A stretch of 64,000 bases of DNA, taken from NCBI GenBank assembly GCA_902792685.1, contig CADBAP010000005.1:30848-94847 (forward strand), given 5' to 3'. Every line of letters begins with the position of its first letter. Position 1 is the stretch's first letter. The translations under genes and the position numbers were made by a program. Origin of the DNA: an uncultured Prevotellaceae bacterium. Its GTDB lineage: Bacteria > Bacteroidota > Bacteroidia > Bacteroidales > Bacteroidaceae. This document shows positions 51,617 to 61,100 of this stretch, piece after piece. The notes beneath the pieces were generated by a model. That model was not told where the DNA came from. It did no database searches and worked only from the letters and a program-made list of their open reading frames with translations.

Positions 51617-52465
51617 TTATGCTTCTGCATCAGTTGAAGGTGCTTCATCAGCTTTCTTTGTGGTCTTGCGAATGGCGCGCTTACGCTTGGGTTTCTCCTC
51701 ACCATTAGCGGTAATCTTTACACCAGCCAACTCTGGGTCGATCATGATGCGGCCACAATATTCACATACGATGATTTTCTTGTGCATCTTGATGTCGAGC
51801 TGACGCTGAGGTGGAATCTTGTTGAAGCAACCTCCACAAGCATCACGCTGTACATAGACGATACCCAAACCATTGCGGGCGTTCTTACGGATACGCTTGA
51901 AACTGGTCAGCAGGCGCGGCTCAATCTTCGTTTCGATGTCACGAGCCTTCTCTTTCAGCTTTTCTTCCTCTTCACGAGTCTCCTGCATGATTTCCTCCAG
52001 CTCGCTCTTCTTTTCCTCAAGGTCTTTCTGACGCTCATCAACCAATGTCTGGTTCTGATTCAGCAATTCCGTCTTTTCGTTAACCTTGACAGAAGCCTCA
52101 CGGATTTTCTTCTCGCAGAGTTCTATCTCCAGCGTCTGATACTCGATTTCCTTGCTCAGCGTATCATACTCGCGGTTGTTTTTCACCTCATTGAGCTGGT
52201 TCTGATAACGCTCAACGCTGATCTTTGCTTTCTCAATGTCACCCTTCTTCTGGGTTACAGCACTTTGGAATTCGGCAATGTCTGCCTTGATCTTCTCAAT
52301 ACGTGTGTTCAGACCAGCGATTTCGTCTTCGAGGTCTTGTACTTCCAACGGCAACTCACCGCGCAGGGCGCGCTTCTCATCGATAGCCGTCAGGGTTGTC
52401 TGCAACAGGAAGAGGTTTTTCAGTTTATCCTCTACCGGTAAATCTTTTGGATCTTTCTTTGCCAT
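51617..52465 (-). CDS. Coiled-coil protein with C4 zinc ribbon (CT398/DUF164 type)
   Basis: 282 residues. Residues 10-190 form a long coiled coil rich in Glu/Lys/Gln (LEDEIAGLNTRIEKIKADIA, VERYQNQLNEVKNNREYDTL). Residues 195-245 hold a zinc ribbon: VQRDACGGCFNKIPPQRQLD and KIIVCEYCGRIMIDPE (two CxxC pairs). The C-terminal tail is basic (KPKRKRAIRKTTKKADEA), suggesting nucleic-acid contact. It is regularly the partner of Nif3-like genes in Bacteroidota and here follows one by 55 bases. Biochemical role unknown. Confidence 0.92.
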   Translation of the reverse strand: MAKKDPKDLPVEDKLKNLFLLQTTLTAIDEKRALRGELPLEVQDLEDEIAGLNTRIEKIKADIAEFQSAVTQKKGDIEKAKISVERYQNQLNEVKNNREYDTLSKEIEYQTLEIELCEKKIREASVKVNEKTELLNQNQTLVDERQKDLEEKKSELEEIMQETREEEEKLKEKARDIETKIEPRLLTSFKRIRKNARNGLGIVYVQRDACGGCFNKIPPQRQLDIKMHKKIIVCEYCGRIMIDPELAGVKITANGEEKPKRKRAIRKTTKKADEAPSTDAEA

Positions 52466-52483
52466 TTGTTTGTTTTCTTTTAT

Positions 52484-52515
52484 AGGAAATCCTAGGACGT
52501 CCTAGGATTTCCTAA
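52484..52515. repeat. Perfect 32-bp palindrome between the nif3-like and zinc-ribbon genes
   Basis: Each arm reads TAGGAAATCCTAGGAC; the whole 32 bases equal their own reverse complement. It consists of TCCTAGGA units spaced ten bases apart. It lies 18 bases before the zinc-ribbon ATG. Confidence 0.92.
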
Positions 52516-52520
52516 GATTA

Positions 52521-53312
52521 TTAAATATATACTATCGGATTTGTATTTACTTTTGAAAGGTAACAGGGAACATCCGGACATTCCTGGAGAATGATATCAC
52601 GGAAGATTTCGCCTGTGAACTGCTCACTCTGATAGTGTCCGATGACAGCTATCTGTATGGTCTGTTCCTGATCGAAATACTCATGATAGTGCATCTCGCC
52701 TGTCACGAATGCATCAGCACCAGCCTTTACAGCCTCATCCAACAAGAACGAGCCTGCTCCACCACAGATGGCGACGCGTCTGATAGGACGCTGCAGCAAC
52801 TCGTTTGCCTGTACACACTGCACGTGGAACACTCGTTTCAGCATATCGATGAAGGACGAAGCATCCATCGGTGTTTCGAAAGAACCCATCACGCCCGATG
52901 CGCCATCGATGCCATCAACTGTTTTCTGTTCACAGAAGAAATCCACATCCTTCAGGCCCATCTTTTCAGCCATTCTGAAGTTCACGCCTCCACGTGCATT
53001 ATCCATATTCGTATGCATAGAGGCAATGGCGATATGATTTTCTATCGCCTTGAACACGATGCGCTGCACGAAGTTCTCATCTGTTACATGCGACAACTTG
53101 TGGAAGATCAGCGGATGATGACTGACTATCAAGTTGCAGCCCAGGCTAATCGCCTCATCCACAACTTTCTCCGTCACGTCCAGACACAACAATGCCCCTG
53201 ATACTTCCCACGCTTCTGTCAATCCTACTTGCAAGCCGGCATTGTCGAATCCTTCCTGCAAGGGCAGAGGCGCGAATCGTTCAAGGGCGTCAATTACCTC
53301 TTTGATTTTCAC
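52521..53312 (-). CDS. Nif3-like dinuclear metal-centre protein
   Basis: 263 residues. FAPLPLQEGFDNAGLQVGLT, LCLDVTEKVVDEAISLGCNL, NLIVSHHPLIFHKLSHVTD (metal-binding His pair) and ASMHTNMDNARGGVNF are the NIF3/YbgI signatures; the C-terminal VAVIGHYQSEQF-like region (IQIAVIGHYQSEQFTGEIF) completes the site. These proteins form hexameric toroids; their activity is debated (GTP cyclohydrolase I type 2 has been proposed). Transcribed from TACCTTTGT at about 53362-53354 on the minus strand. Confidence 0.94.
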   Translation of the reverse strand: MKIKEVIDALERFAPLPLQEGFDNAGLQVGLTEAWEVSGALLCLDVTEKVVDEAISLGCNLIVSHHPLIFHKLSHVTDENFVQRIVFKAIENHIAIASMHTNMDNARGGVNFRMAEKMGLKDVDFFCEQKTVDGIDGASGVMGSFETPMDASSFIDMLKRVFHVQCVQANELLQRPIRRVAICGGAGSFLLDEAVKAGADAFVTGEMHYHEYFDQEQTIQIAVIGHYQSEQFTGEIFRDIILQECPDVPCYLSKVNTNPIVYI

Positions 53313-53544
53313 GCTACTATGTATTTATTGGGGAACAATCCCCATTTTCGGCTACAAAGGTAGTGCAAAATTTCGATTAAGCGAAGAAAATACAAAATAA
53401 AATTCGATTTTTTATTTTTATTGTCGGATGACAGTTCCTTAGGAAAAGGCTATTCTGGTATCTTTCATGATTGATTTATGTCATTTTTTGATGGACTTTT
53501 CGCATTTATTTCCGACTTTTCTTGTGGAAATTCAGGATAATCCG

Positions 53545-53553
53545 TACCTTTGC
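53545..53553 (+). promoter_or_regulatory. Promoter of a short transcript
   Basis: TTG at 53522-53524, 20-base spacer, TACCTTTGC at 53545-53553. The preceding 53363-53521 is AT-rich without a gene. Confidence 0.8.
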
Positions 53554-53583
53554 ACCCGTAAAAAAGAAGGATAACAAACATTT

Positions 53584-53625
53584 ATGAACACAGTCCACTG
53601 GCAAAAAGGACCAGTTGGAATTTAA
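53584..53625 (+). CDS. Possible 13-residue leader peptide
   Basis: First ATG after the promoter, MNTVHWQKGPVGI, followed 19 bases later by the 31-codon frame. It may be an upstream regulatory peptide or not translated. Confidence 0.35.
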   Translation: MNTVHWQKGPVGI

Positions 53626-53644
53626 AGAAGAAAGGAAAAGAAAG

Positions 53645-53740
53645 ATGAAAAAGATTGTAAAGAAGATGGCTGATGTCATCGCAAAGAATTGGAATGAAGC
53701 AAACGAATTGATGTTTAAAGCTTCTGTTTACAGTCTCTAA
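53645..53740 (+). CDS. Candidate 31-residue small protein
   Basis: ATG to TAA, preceded by the purine-rich GAAGAAAGGAAAAGAAAG. The peptide is basic at the N-terminus (MKKIVKKMADVIAK), then NWNEANELMFK and ASVYSL. The first half would make an amphipathic helix with Lys on one face. It is the main frame in a transcript bounded by a promoter at 53545 and a terminator at 53784-53813. No membrane segment. Too short for family assignment. Confidence 0.55.
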   Translation: MKKIVKKMADVIAKNWNEANELMFKASVYSL

Positions 53741-53783
53741 AGACTGTTTTGATTAGAAAACAAATGTTTGAGATAAACGAAGA

Positions 53784-53813
53784 GGATGTGTCAACCGACA
53801 CATCCTTTTTATT
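53784..53813 (+). terminator. Terminator of the short transcript
   Basis: GGATGTGTC-AACC-GACACATCC followed by TTTTTATTTT. It ends just before the convergent nuclease gene. Confidence 0.92.
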
Positions 53814-53818
53814 TTCGC

Positions 53819-54718
53819 CTACTTGCGTATCCCCCACTCCTTCGCATCAGCATATGCCTCCACCCGATTCTCTATCGCATCGGGCAGAGACGCAAAGAAA
53901 TCAATACCTGTCATCCGTTCAATGTCGTCAACGGTATGCACATACGCAGACATTGGGCGACGACCATCTTCGTTGTCATAATAGAAACCAATCGCTTTGG
54001 GAGTGCCGTTCATACATAGCACCACCTTGTAGAAACCATCAGGTACTGCCACTTTACTACGGCCAATCGTTTTCTTCTGACGGAAAACGGGACCGCAGAC
54101 GATATAGATACTTCCCTCACGCTCTGCCCACTTCCTGCATTTCTGCTCCAAATCGTTCCAGTCGCCACTGTTCAGGTCGTGACTCTGTGGACACATATTC
54201 GTAAAAAGGAAACAGTCTTCCTGTGCCTGCTGGCTCCATTTATTGTCTCCAGATGGACACATGTGTCCTCTATCATAGCCTGAACGCTGATAGTCGGCAT
54301 TTTGTGCTTTGGGGAAAGGTACTTCATCGTCTTCATGGAAGCTGACACCCTTGCGTTTATACGGTCCGCTGGTATGGTCGGATGTCAATCGCCAGGCGGT
54401 CCAGTTCGGACAACGGGTATCCTTATTATAAGAGGTAATATATCCTGTGCGCACCAAAATCTGTTCGGGCATCCCTTTTGTTTGTGCTATCAACAGGGAA
54501 TCGGAAGATATATCGCCCTCACTTTCAGAGCCTTGCGTCGAGGGAGAGACAGTTCGTCCACCTTTCGTCCCAGCCTCAGAAGGCACATCTATTTTCTTTT
54601 CTACAGGCTGTTTAGCCTCTTCCGCTCCCCTCTTCTTTCCCAACTGGAAAGCAATCAGGGAAACCAAGACGATGGCCAGTACCCAGACGAGCGGATTATT
54701 CTTGAATCTCATATTCAT
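53819..54718 (-). CDS. Membrane-anchored DNA/RNA non-specific endonuclease
   Basis: 299 residues. A single N-terminal membrane helix (PLVWVLAIVLVSLIAFQLG) places the enzyme outside the inner membrane. A low-complexity linker follows to about 80, then the beta-beta-alpha-metal nuclease: SGYDRGHMCPSGDNKWSQQA (DRGH, general-base His), LFTNMCPQSHDLNSGDWNDL and the metal-binding Asn. Degrades DNA and RNA in related enzymes. Overlaps aguB by ATGA, so co-expressed with the agmatine pathway. No immunity protein is visible; secretion explains tolerance. Confidence 0.93.
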   Translation of the reverse strand: MNMRFKNNPLVWVLAIVLVSLIAFQLGKKRGAEEAKQPVEKKIDVPSEAGTKGGRTVSPSTQGSESEGDISSDSLLIAQTKGMPEQILVRTGYITSYNKDTRCPNWTAWRLTSDHTSGPYKRKGVSFHEDDEVPFPKAQNADYQRSGYDRGHMCPSGDNKWSQQAQEDCFLFTNMCPQSHDLNSGDWNDLEQKCRKWAEREGSIYIVCGPVFRQKKTIGRSKVAVPDGFYKVVLCMNGTPKAIGFYYDNEDGRRPMSAYVHTVDDIERMTGIDFFASLPDAIENRVEAYADAKEWGIRK

Positions 54719-55593
54719 TCATCCATAAAACGCTGACAAAGGCCGTCGTAGTTTTCGATACGGCGGTCACGCAGGAACGGCCACCAGCGACGCACCTGTT
54801 CACAACGCTGCATATCAACTTCCACAACGGTGCTCACCTCCTCATCTTTCGATGCACGGAAAAGCATTTCTCCTTGCGGTCCTGCAACAAAAGAACTGCC
54901 CCAGAACTGGATGCCATTGGTCTGATGGCTGGGGTCTTCCTCATGTCCCACCCTATTGACAGTCACCACAGGCAACCCGTTGGCAACAGCATGTCCGCGC
55001 TGAACAGTTGTCCAAGCTTCCCGTTGCCGTTCCTGTTCGTCCTGACTGTCAGACGATTCGTAACCGATAGCTGTTGGATAAATCAACAGTTCAGCTCCCT
55101 GCAGCGCCATCATGCGTGCAGCCTCTGGGTACCACTGATCCCAGCAAACGAGCACCCCCAGACAGCCTACGCTGGTCTGAATAGGATGAAAACCGAGATC
55201 GCCAGGTGTGAAATAGAATTTCTCATAGTAGGCAGGATCATCTGGGATGTGCATCTTTCTGTATTTCCCTGCGATGCTGCCGTTTTTTTCCAACACAACA
55301 GCGGTATTGTGATACAATCCGGCTGCACGACGTTCAAACAACGAGGTAACGATGACAACACCCAATTGTTTTGCCAAAGCGCCAAAGAATTCTGTAGAAG
55401 GACCAGGTATCGGCTCCGCCTGATCGAAAAGGTTCACGTCCTCCGTCTGACAGAAATACAAGCCATTATGGAGTTCCTGTAAGACGATGAGTTCTGCGCC
55501 CTGTTCGGCAAGCTGTTTGATACGTTCTGCCAGACGTTGTTTATTTGCCTGGATGTCAGACGTGTTGTGCTGTTGGATGATTCCTATTTTCAT
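54715..55593 (-). CDS. aguB: N-carbamoylputrescine amidase
   Basis: 292 residues from the ATG at 55593; longer frames lack family similarity. Nitrilase superfamily: Glu in AELIVLQELHNGLYF, Lys in SIAGKYRKMHIPDDPAYYEK, Cys in LGVLVCWDQWYPEAARMMAL. Hydrolyses N-carbamoylputrescine to putrescine, CO2 and ammonia, the second step after aguA. The conserved length and the aguA neighbour make this assignment firm. Cytosolic. Confidence 0.95.
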   Translation of the reverse strand: MKIGIIQQHNTSDIQANKQRLAERIKQLAEQGAELIVLQELHNGLYFCQTEDVNLFDQAEPIPGPSTEFFGALAKQLGVVIVTSLFERRAAGLYHNTAVVLEKNGSIAGKYRKMHIPDDPAYYEKFYFTPGDLGFHPIQTSVGCLGVLVCWDQWYPEAARMMALQGAELLIYPTAIGYESSDSQDEQERQREAWTTVQRGHAVANGLPVVTVNRVGHEEDPSHQTNGIQFWGSSFVAGPQGEMLFRASKDEEVSTVVEVDMQRCEQVRRWWPFLRDRRIENYDGLCQRFMDE

Positions 55594-55616
55594 TGCTGAT
55601 AGAATTTTTATGGAAG

Positions 55617-56567
55617 TTATGTGAATGATGGGAATTGCATGGTGCAGCAATGGATACTGCCATGCTGTCGGATGATAGGCCGGCTGTCGATACCGATGAT
55701 TTCACGGTCAGGGAAAGCACTACCAATGATGCGCATCGCCTCCTCATCGTGTTCGGGTTGTCCGTAAGTGGGCACGAGTACAGCACCGTTCAGAATCAGG
55801 TAGTTGGCATAAGTAGCAGGAAGCTGTTCGCCGTCTTCGATGATCGGATCTGGAAGGGGCAACCGCAACAAACTACCATCAGGAAGGATTCTTGCCAGCG
55901 TATCAATATGTCCGTCTGTATCATCACCTGGCAACGGCTCATCGTCGAGCCAGACAACCCGTTCGGCAAAGAGATATTCCTTTAGTTTTTCTTCTATCTG
56001 CTGCTGTGTTAGCGGTTGATTGCGATGAGGAGCCATCAGACAGCAACGAGTGGTATAAATCGTCCCTTTTCCGTCGCTTTCTATAGAGCCTCCCTCCAAT
56101 ACGAAATCGTTGTGGTCGATATATTGAACGTTGAGAGTTGGGAGTTGGGAGTTGAGAGACTTAGGGTGTTGAGTCATGAAATCCCACAGGTGGCGATTGA
56201 TGGCATTGTCTTTGTCGGCAATAAACTTTTCGCCCCAGCCGTTGAAACAGAAATCCAAGAGCAAGGCATTAGGTTCCTTGGAATCATCTGCTACCAACGA
56301 GATAAACCCATGATCACGTGCCCAAGTGTCATTGGTCGGACATTCCACGATAGTGACATTTCCCATCTCTTGCACTTCCTGCGGCAGGTCGTTTTTGTCA
56401 GGAATAACAATCAGCAACGGCTCACGCTTCGCAATCTCGCGCGCCATTTCCACATAAACACTGACGATCTCATCGAGCATAGGTGCCCAATCAGTACCGC
56501 GATGCGGCCACGTCAACTGTATCATGCTTTGCGGTTCCCATTCCGCAGGGAGTCTGTATCGCTTCAT
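55617..56567 (-). CDS. aguA: Agmatine deiminase with repeat-derived insertion
   Basis: 316 residues from the ATG at 56567, shorter than many relatives. Hydrolyses agmatine to N-carbamoylputrescine. PAEWEPQSMIQLTWPHRGTD, CPTNDTWARDHGFISLV, DFVLEGGSIESDGKGTIYTT, DDTDGHIDTLARILPDGSLL and the catalytic Cys in IIRQHGSIHCCTMQFP are intact. A stutter (about 56127-56160) encodes SLNSQLPTLN in a surface loop. The -7 box TAATTTTGC (56580-56572) lies four bases before the ATG, so the message is practically leaderless. Heads aguA-aguB-nuclease. Confidence 0.95.
   Translation of the reverse strand: MKRYRLPAEWEPQSMIQLTWPHRGTDWAPMLDEIVSVYVEMAREIAKREPLLIVIPDKNDLPQEVQEMGNVTIVECPTNDTWARDHGFISLVADDSKEPNALLLDFCFNGWGEKFIADKDNAINRHLWDFMTQHPKSLNSQLPTLNVQYIDHNDFVLEGGSIESDGKGTIYTTRCCLMAPHRNQPLTQQQIEEKLKEYLFAERVVWLDDEPLPGDDTDGHIDTLARILPDGSLLRLPLPDPIIEDGEQLPATYANYLILNGAVLVPTYGQPEHDEEAMRIIGSAFPDREIIGIDSRPIIRQHGSIHCCTMQFPSFT
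56127..56160. repeat. In-frame stutter inside aguA
   Basis: TTGAGAGTTGGGAGTTGGGA-type units, same family as 9928-9959 in the NRPS gene; the encoded SLNSQLPTLN resembles SLNSQPSTLN there. Confidence 0.85.
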
Positions 56568-56694
56568 GGGTGCAAAATTAAAAAAAATGCCCCAATAGCC
56601 AAAATATAGAGAAAGGAAATTGACACAAATCAAAATAATATCGTTTTCGGCAAAAAATATCGAAAAAGTTAATGCGACGGATTGAAAAAGAATC

Positions 56695-56845
56695 TACCTT
56701 TGCAACAGAGATGCAACACATCGGTAATTTGTTCTCACACAAAATGACGATGGCTCCAATCTCATCGAAAGGTATTAGAAGAAAAATGTTTCAGAATTTG
56801 AGAGAAAGCAAGAAAGCCGGACGTGTGACTCGCCCGGCTTTTTCT
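56695..56845 (+). ncRNA. Short transcript: candidate sRNA or leaderless 47-codon gene
   Basis: TACCTTTGC at 56695-56703 and a terminator AAAGCCGG/CCGGCTTT plus T's at 56813-56845 define a unit of about 135 bases. A frame MQHIGNLFSHKMTMAPISSK to ...AFSIV starts at the first transcribed ATG (56711) but runs through the terminator stem to 56854, so an RNA role is at least as likely. It lies between aguA and the AmpG-like gene on the opposite strand. Confidence 0.5.
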
Positions 56846-56871
56846 ATTGTATAGAGGTTGATTCTATTTAG

Positions 56872-58173
56872 TTAGTCCTGTTCTTCGGTCTTCATCCCAA
56901 ACGATGGATCAACCTTGATAAATGCTGTTACCAAGAACGTGATTGCACAACATGCCATCACGATGATGAAGAACATACGATAGCCTACTGCCTCCTGTAG
57001 AGCACCCGCAAAGAGTCCCGGTATCATCATCGAAAGTGCCATGAAAGCCGTACAGAGTGCATAATGCGAGGTTTTGAATGCTCCCTGACTATAATATATA
57101 AGGTATAGCATATAAGCCGTAAATCCAAAGCCATAACCAAACTGCTCGATGAAGACACAGGTGTTGATGACAACCAGATTCGTGGGCATTGCATAACTCA
57201 TATAGATATAAACGGCATCAGGCAGCGTGATGGCACAAACCATTGGCCACAGCCAGCGCTTCAGACCGTGCCGACCAGCACAGATACCACCAAGAATACC
57301 ACCTAAGGTCAATCCGATGATGCCCACCGTTCCCTGCACCAATCCGTATTCCTGTGGTGAGAGGCCCAATCCGCCATTATGGCCAGCATCCACCAGGAAC
57401 AAAGCAGATACTTTTGCCAACAAGCCTTCCGGCATACGATAGAACAGCATAAACAAGATGCCGATGATGACCTCCTTCACAGGGAATTTGGTGACAAACG
57501 TCTTGAGCATATTGCCCATTCCCTTTGTGATATCGCTGACACTGGTTACCTTACGTTCGTCATCTTCAGCCGGACGAGGAAGGATATAGTTGTGCCACAG
57601 CCAAAAGGCAATAAACAGACCTGCCACACCATAGAACATCAGACTCCACGAGAAGGGGATGCTGTTGCGCCAAATGACCTGCAGATTTCCTGCAATCATC
57701 ACCAGGATACCCTGTCCGAAAATCGTGGCCAAACGATAGAACGTAGAACGGATTCCCACAAAGTTAGCCTGGTTATGCTCATCGAGTCCCAACATATAGA
57801 ATCCGTCGGCAGCAATATCGTGGGTAGCACTGGCAAATGCCATCACCCAGAAGAAGAACAGAGTTCCTTGCAACCAGAACGATGTCGGAATGGTGAACGC
57901 CACACCTCCGAAGGCAGCACCAATGAGCAGCTGCATGGAGACAATCCACCAGCGTTTTGTCTTCACCAAATCAATGAAGGGACTCCACAGGGGTTTGATT
58001 ACCCATGGCAGATAGAGCCATGAGGTATAGAAAGTGATGTCGGCATTGCTCATTCCCAACTGCTTGTAGAGAATCAGCGAAATGGTCATTACTGCTACAT
58101 AGGGCAGTCCCTCTGCAAAATACAAAGTTGACACCCATGACCAGGGTGAATGTTGTTTTTGTTGTTTCATCAT
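56872..58173 (-). CDS. AmpG-like MFS permease
   Basis: 433 residues with about twelve membrane helices. YFAEGLPYVAVMTISLILYK, WLYLPWVIKPLWSPFIDLVK and MAFASATHDIAADGFYMLGL are typical of the AmpG/SLC33 branch of the MFS, which imports muropeptides (or acetyl-CoA in the eukaryotic relatives). Starts six bases after the giant SpoIID-containing gene, and both genes then point to cell-wall turnover. Substrate is inferred from family and context. Confidence 0.88.
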   Translation of the reverse strand: MMKQQKQHSPWSWVSTLYFAEGLPYVAVMTISLILYKQLGMSNADITFYTSWLYLPWVIKPLWSPFIDLVKTKRWWIVSMQLLIGAAFGGVAFTIPTSFWLQGTLFFFWVMAFASATHDIAADGFYMLGLDEHNQANFVGIRSTFYRLATIFGQGILVMIAGNLQVIWRNSIPFSWSLMFYGVAGLFIAFWLWHNYILPRPAEDDERKVTSVSDITKGMGNMLKTFVTKFPVKEVIIGILFMLFYRMPEGLLAKVSALFLVDAGHNGGLGLSPQEYGLVQGTVGIIGLTLGGILGGICAGRHGLKRWLWPMVCAITLPDAVYIYMSYAMPTNLVVINTCVFIEQFGYGFGFTAYMLYLIYYSQGAFKTSHYALCTAFMALSMMIPGLFAGALQEAVGYRMFFIIVMACCAITFLVTAFIKVDPSFGMKTEEQD

Positions 58174-58179
58174 GTCTTT

Positions 58180-61100
58180 TTATCTATAGATTTTTTTGAT
58201 TTCAGCATTTTGATAATAGTACAGGAGAATCTCATCGTAGCGATAGCCCTTCTCACCCATCACGGCAGCACCGATTTGGCAGAGACCCACACCATGTCCC
58301 CAGCCTTTCCCATGAAGGGAAAATTCTGCCGGAGCACCATGCTCTGTGGTTTGTGCACTCTTCTCCACCTCAAAGGCACTGGAATAGAGATGTGTCTCGC
58401 TGAGCGCACGACGGATTTCCAATTCCTTGCCAATCGTGAAAGAACACTTGGTGCCAACAATTTTCAATTTCCAGATACGTCCGCTCTTTCCACGCTCCAA
58501 AGGAATGAGATCGACAATCTCTCCGAAATCCATCTTCAGCTTCTCTGTGATGAGCGTGGAAATCTGTTCTTGCGTATAGCGTACTGTCCACTCATAGAAA
58601 TCTGATGTTTCCAGGTCGTAGTCGTTTAACACCTGGGAAATAATCTGCTTGTCGTTGGTATTGCAGAACGGGTCTTTCACAGAAATCAGATATGGTTTCT
58701 GTATATCCTCCCAGCAATACTGGTATTCTTCCGTTACACCTCCGCAACATTTTGAGAAACGGGCGTCACAGATCTCATCATCCGACATCAGAATTTGTCC
58801 ACGCGTCTGACGGATAGCCTCCTCCACCTGTTTACTGGTGGCCTTGGTGATACCCTGATAACGCTGGCAATGGTCGTCGGCACAGACATCAAAGATGGTA
58901 TGGTCCTCCCGGTCGTACCAACGGATCAGTTCATCGTCTTTCTTGATAAACGAGAAGAAGTTATTTCCCTCGCCGCTTTCCAATTTCTTTTTCTTATTGA
59001 TCTGTGCCAACAGCCAACTACGCGAGATGACTGCATGAGCCTTCAGCAGTTCCAACGAAGAGGTTGCACTCATCTCACTGGAGATAACGCTGGTGAGATA
59101 ACTCTCTACCGGCAACACATTGATGGCACAGATATGATCCGCCTCCACCACCAGTCGCAGCGTACCCAGGAAGGTCTGCGTCTCCTTACGTTCCCAATGG
59201 AAGTTCACACCAATGGTCACATCAGAGATGGAGAACGATGCATCATTGTTTACAGGTGCAAACGACAGTTCACGATACTGGTTGCCGTTCCACAGGATGC
59301 CTCCTTCAGAAAACTCTACCACTTGCGCACCCTCAATCTTGGCACCTTTAGCCAAATAAGGGTTGTTCAGCGTAAAGGAAATCTTCTGACCAGAAACGAT
59401 GCCCACAGCTACCTGTGGCTCTTTCACCTTTTTACCTGATGTTTCCTCACGCAGGTCGGCTTGCTGCTGTTTGATGCGGTCAACGATTTCCGTCAGCTGT
59501 TCCTGACTGACAGACACCTCCTGATAGATATCATGCAGTTCTTCCTCTGTCAGCCGTTCAAAGTCTTCCTTGCGTGGTGTGATGATCAAGCCCGACATAT
59601 CGAGAGCACCAGGACTGATCAGTCGCTGACTGTCGTCTGTTGCCATGTAGCAATCCGGACGATGCTTGCGCCGTGGGAACACCACAGAAAGGAATTCATC
59701 CCCATTACGCCACGCCACAATATTCATCATGGGTTCTGCGGTCTGGTCACTACAATCGTCTGTCGCAATCCCTTCCATCGCATGATAGAGCCGTTCGAAA
59801 AGAGCCTCATCATTTTGCAAGGAACAACTCTTGATAAGCAATGCAGGACAAACGTAGTCGCTGATATTGAAAATACCTTCTTTCTCGTTAAGTAAAAGCA
59901 CCTCCTCCAGATTCCTGCTCAACCGCTGCCATGATGTCTGCAACGGAAGAACACCACAGGTACCTGCCTGGAAATGCATGTGGTCTGGTGCGCTGGCCCC
60001 ACACTTCGGACCATTGTAGAACACCATCATCTCCTTGTATTTCTCCAACAGGCGATGCATCTCCCCATAGTTGCCAAGGATGCTTTGCGGCAGATGTTTT
60101 CTGGCAGGAATGGTATAATGCATCGGCAGAATGGGGAATGGATTCAGCAACAGTTCATACTGATTATCAATGTATTTCACAATCTGTTCCTTCGGACGGT
60201 TGTCCACACACAGGAAACAGGGTCTCTTCGCAATGGTCTTCTGGTCGATTTTTGCGCCCGTGCTGACCATGCGGGCAGGATTAAACTGTATGCGCAGACT
60301 GCTCTCGCCGACATTCAGTTCGCGACTCTCTACATGCTGCAGGTCACGATAACGCTGATGAGCATCTGTCCATGTATCCAGCTGGCGCACAAAGAATCGT
60401 GCCAGACTGCTGTCAATCAAGGGGTCAACCTTTCCTTTCAACAACTGCTGACGGGCTTGAATCTCCACCGTACGCAACTGGTCTTTATAGAGATTGTTGG
60501 CATTCACCTTTTCAATGCTCAAGGCCGCATCGCTATTGCCTCCCCACCGGCGACAAAGATACAGTTCATTATAGATTCTGCCTATCTGATAGCGACGGCT
60601 GAACAGCAACCCCATTGCATAGTCCTCACCATAACTGGTATTGGGGAATTTCATCTGGCGTGCCAATGGTGTAAAGAAAGCACGCGGAGCACCTAACCCA
60701 TTGATGCGCAAAGCATTATTACAACCATTTATCTTGGTCCACTCGCGATGATCGATTAACCCTGGAGGCAAGGTGTTCAAATCGAAATCACACATGCGGT
60801 AGGAACCAACAATCATCGCAGCATTCTGCTGATGGAACGCATCTACAATCTGCTGCAGCGTCTTGGGTGACGAATACAGGTCGTCAGAGTCGAGCTGCAC
60901 CGCAAACCTTCCGCATCGTTCATCATTGATGGCACAGTTCCAACAGCCTCCGATACCCAAATCTGTACGTTCCGGAATGACATGAACCAAGCGCTCGCCT
61001 TTTTGATTATACTGAAGCACAAGGTCTTGCAGAATCTTCGTCGTATCATCCGTAGAATGGTTGTCAACGACGATGACATTATAGTCGAACGCTGTTTTCT

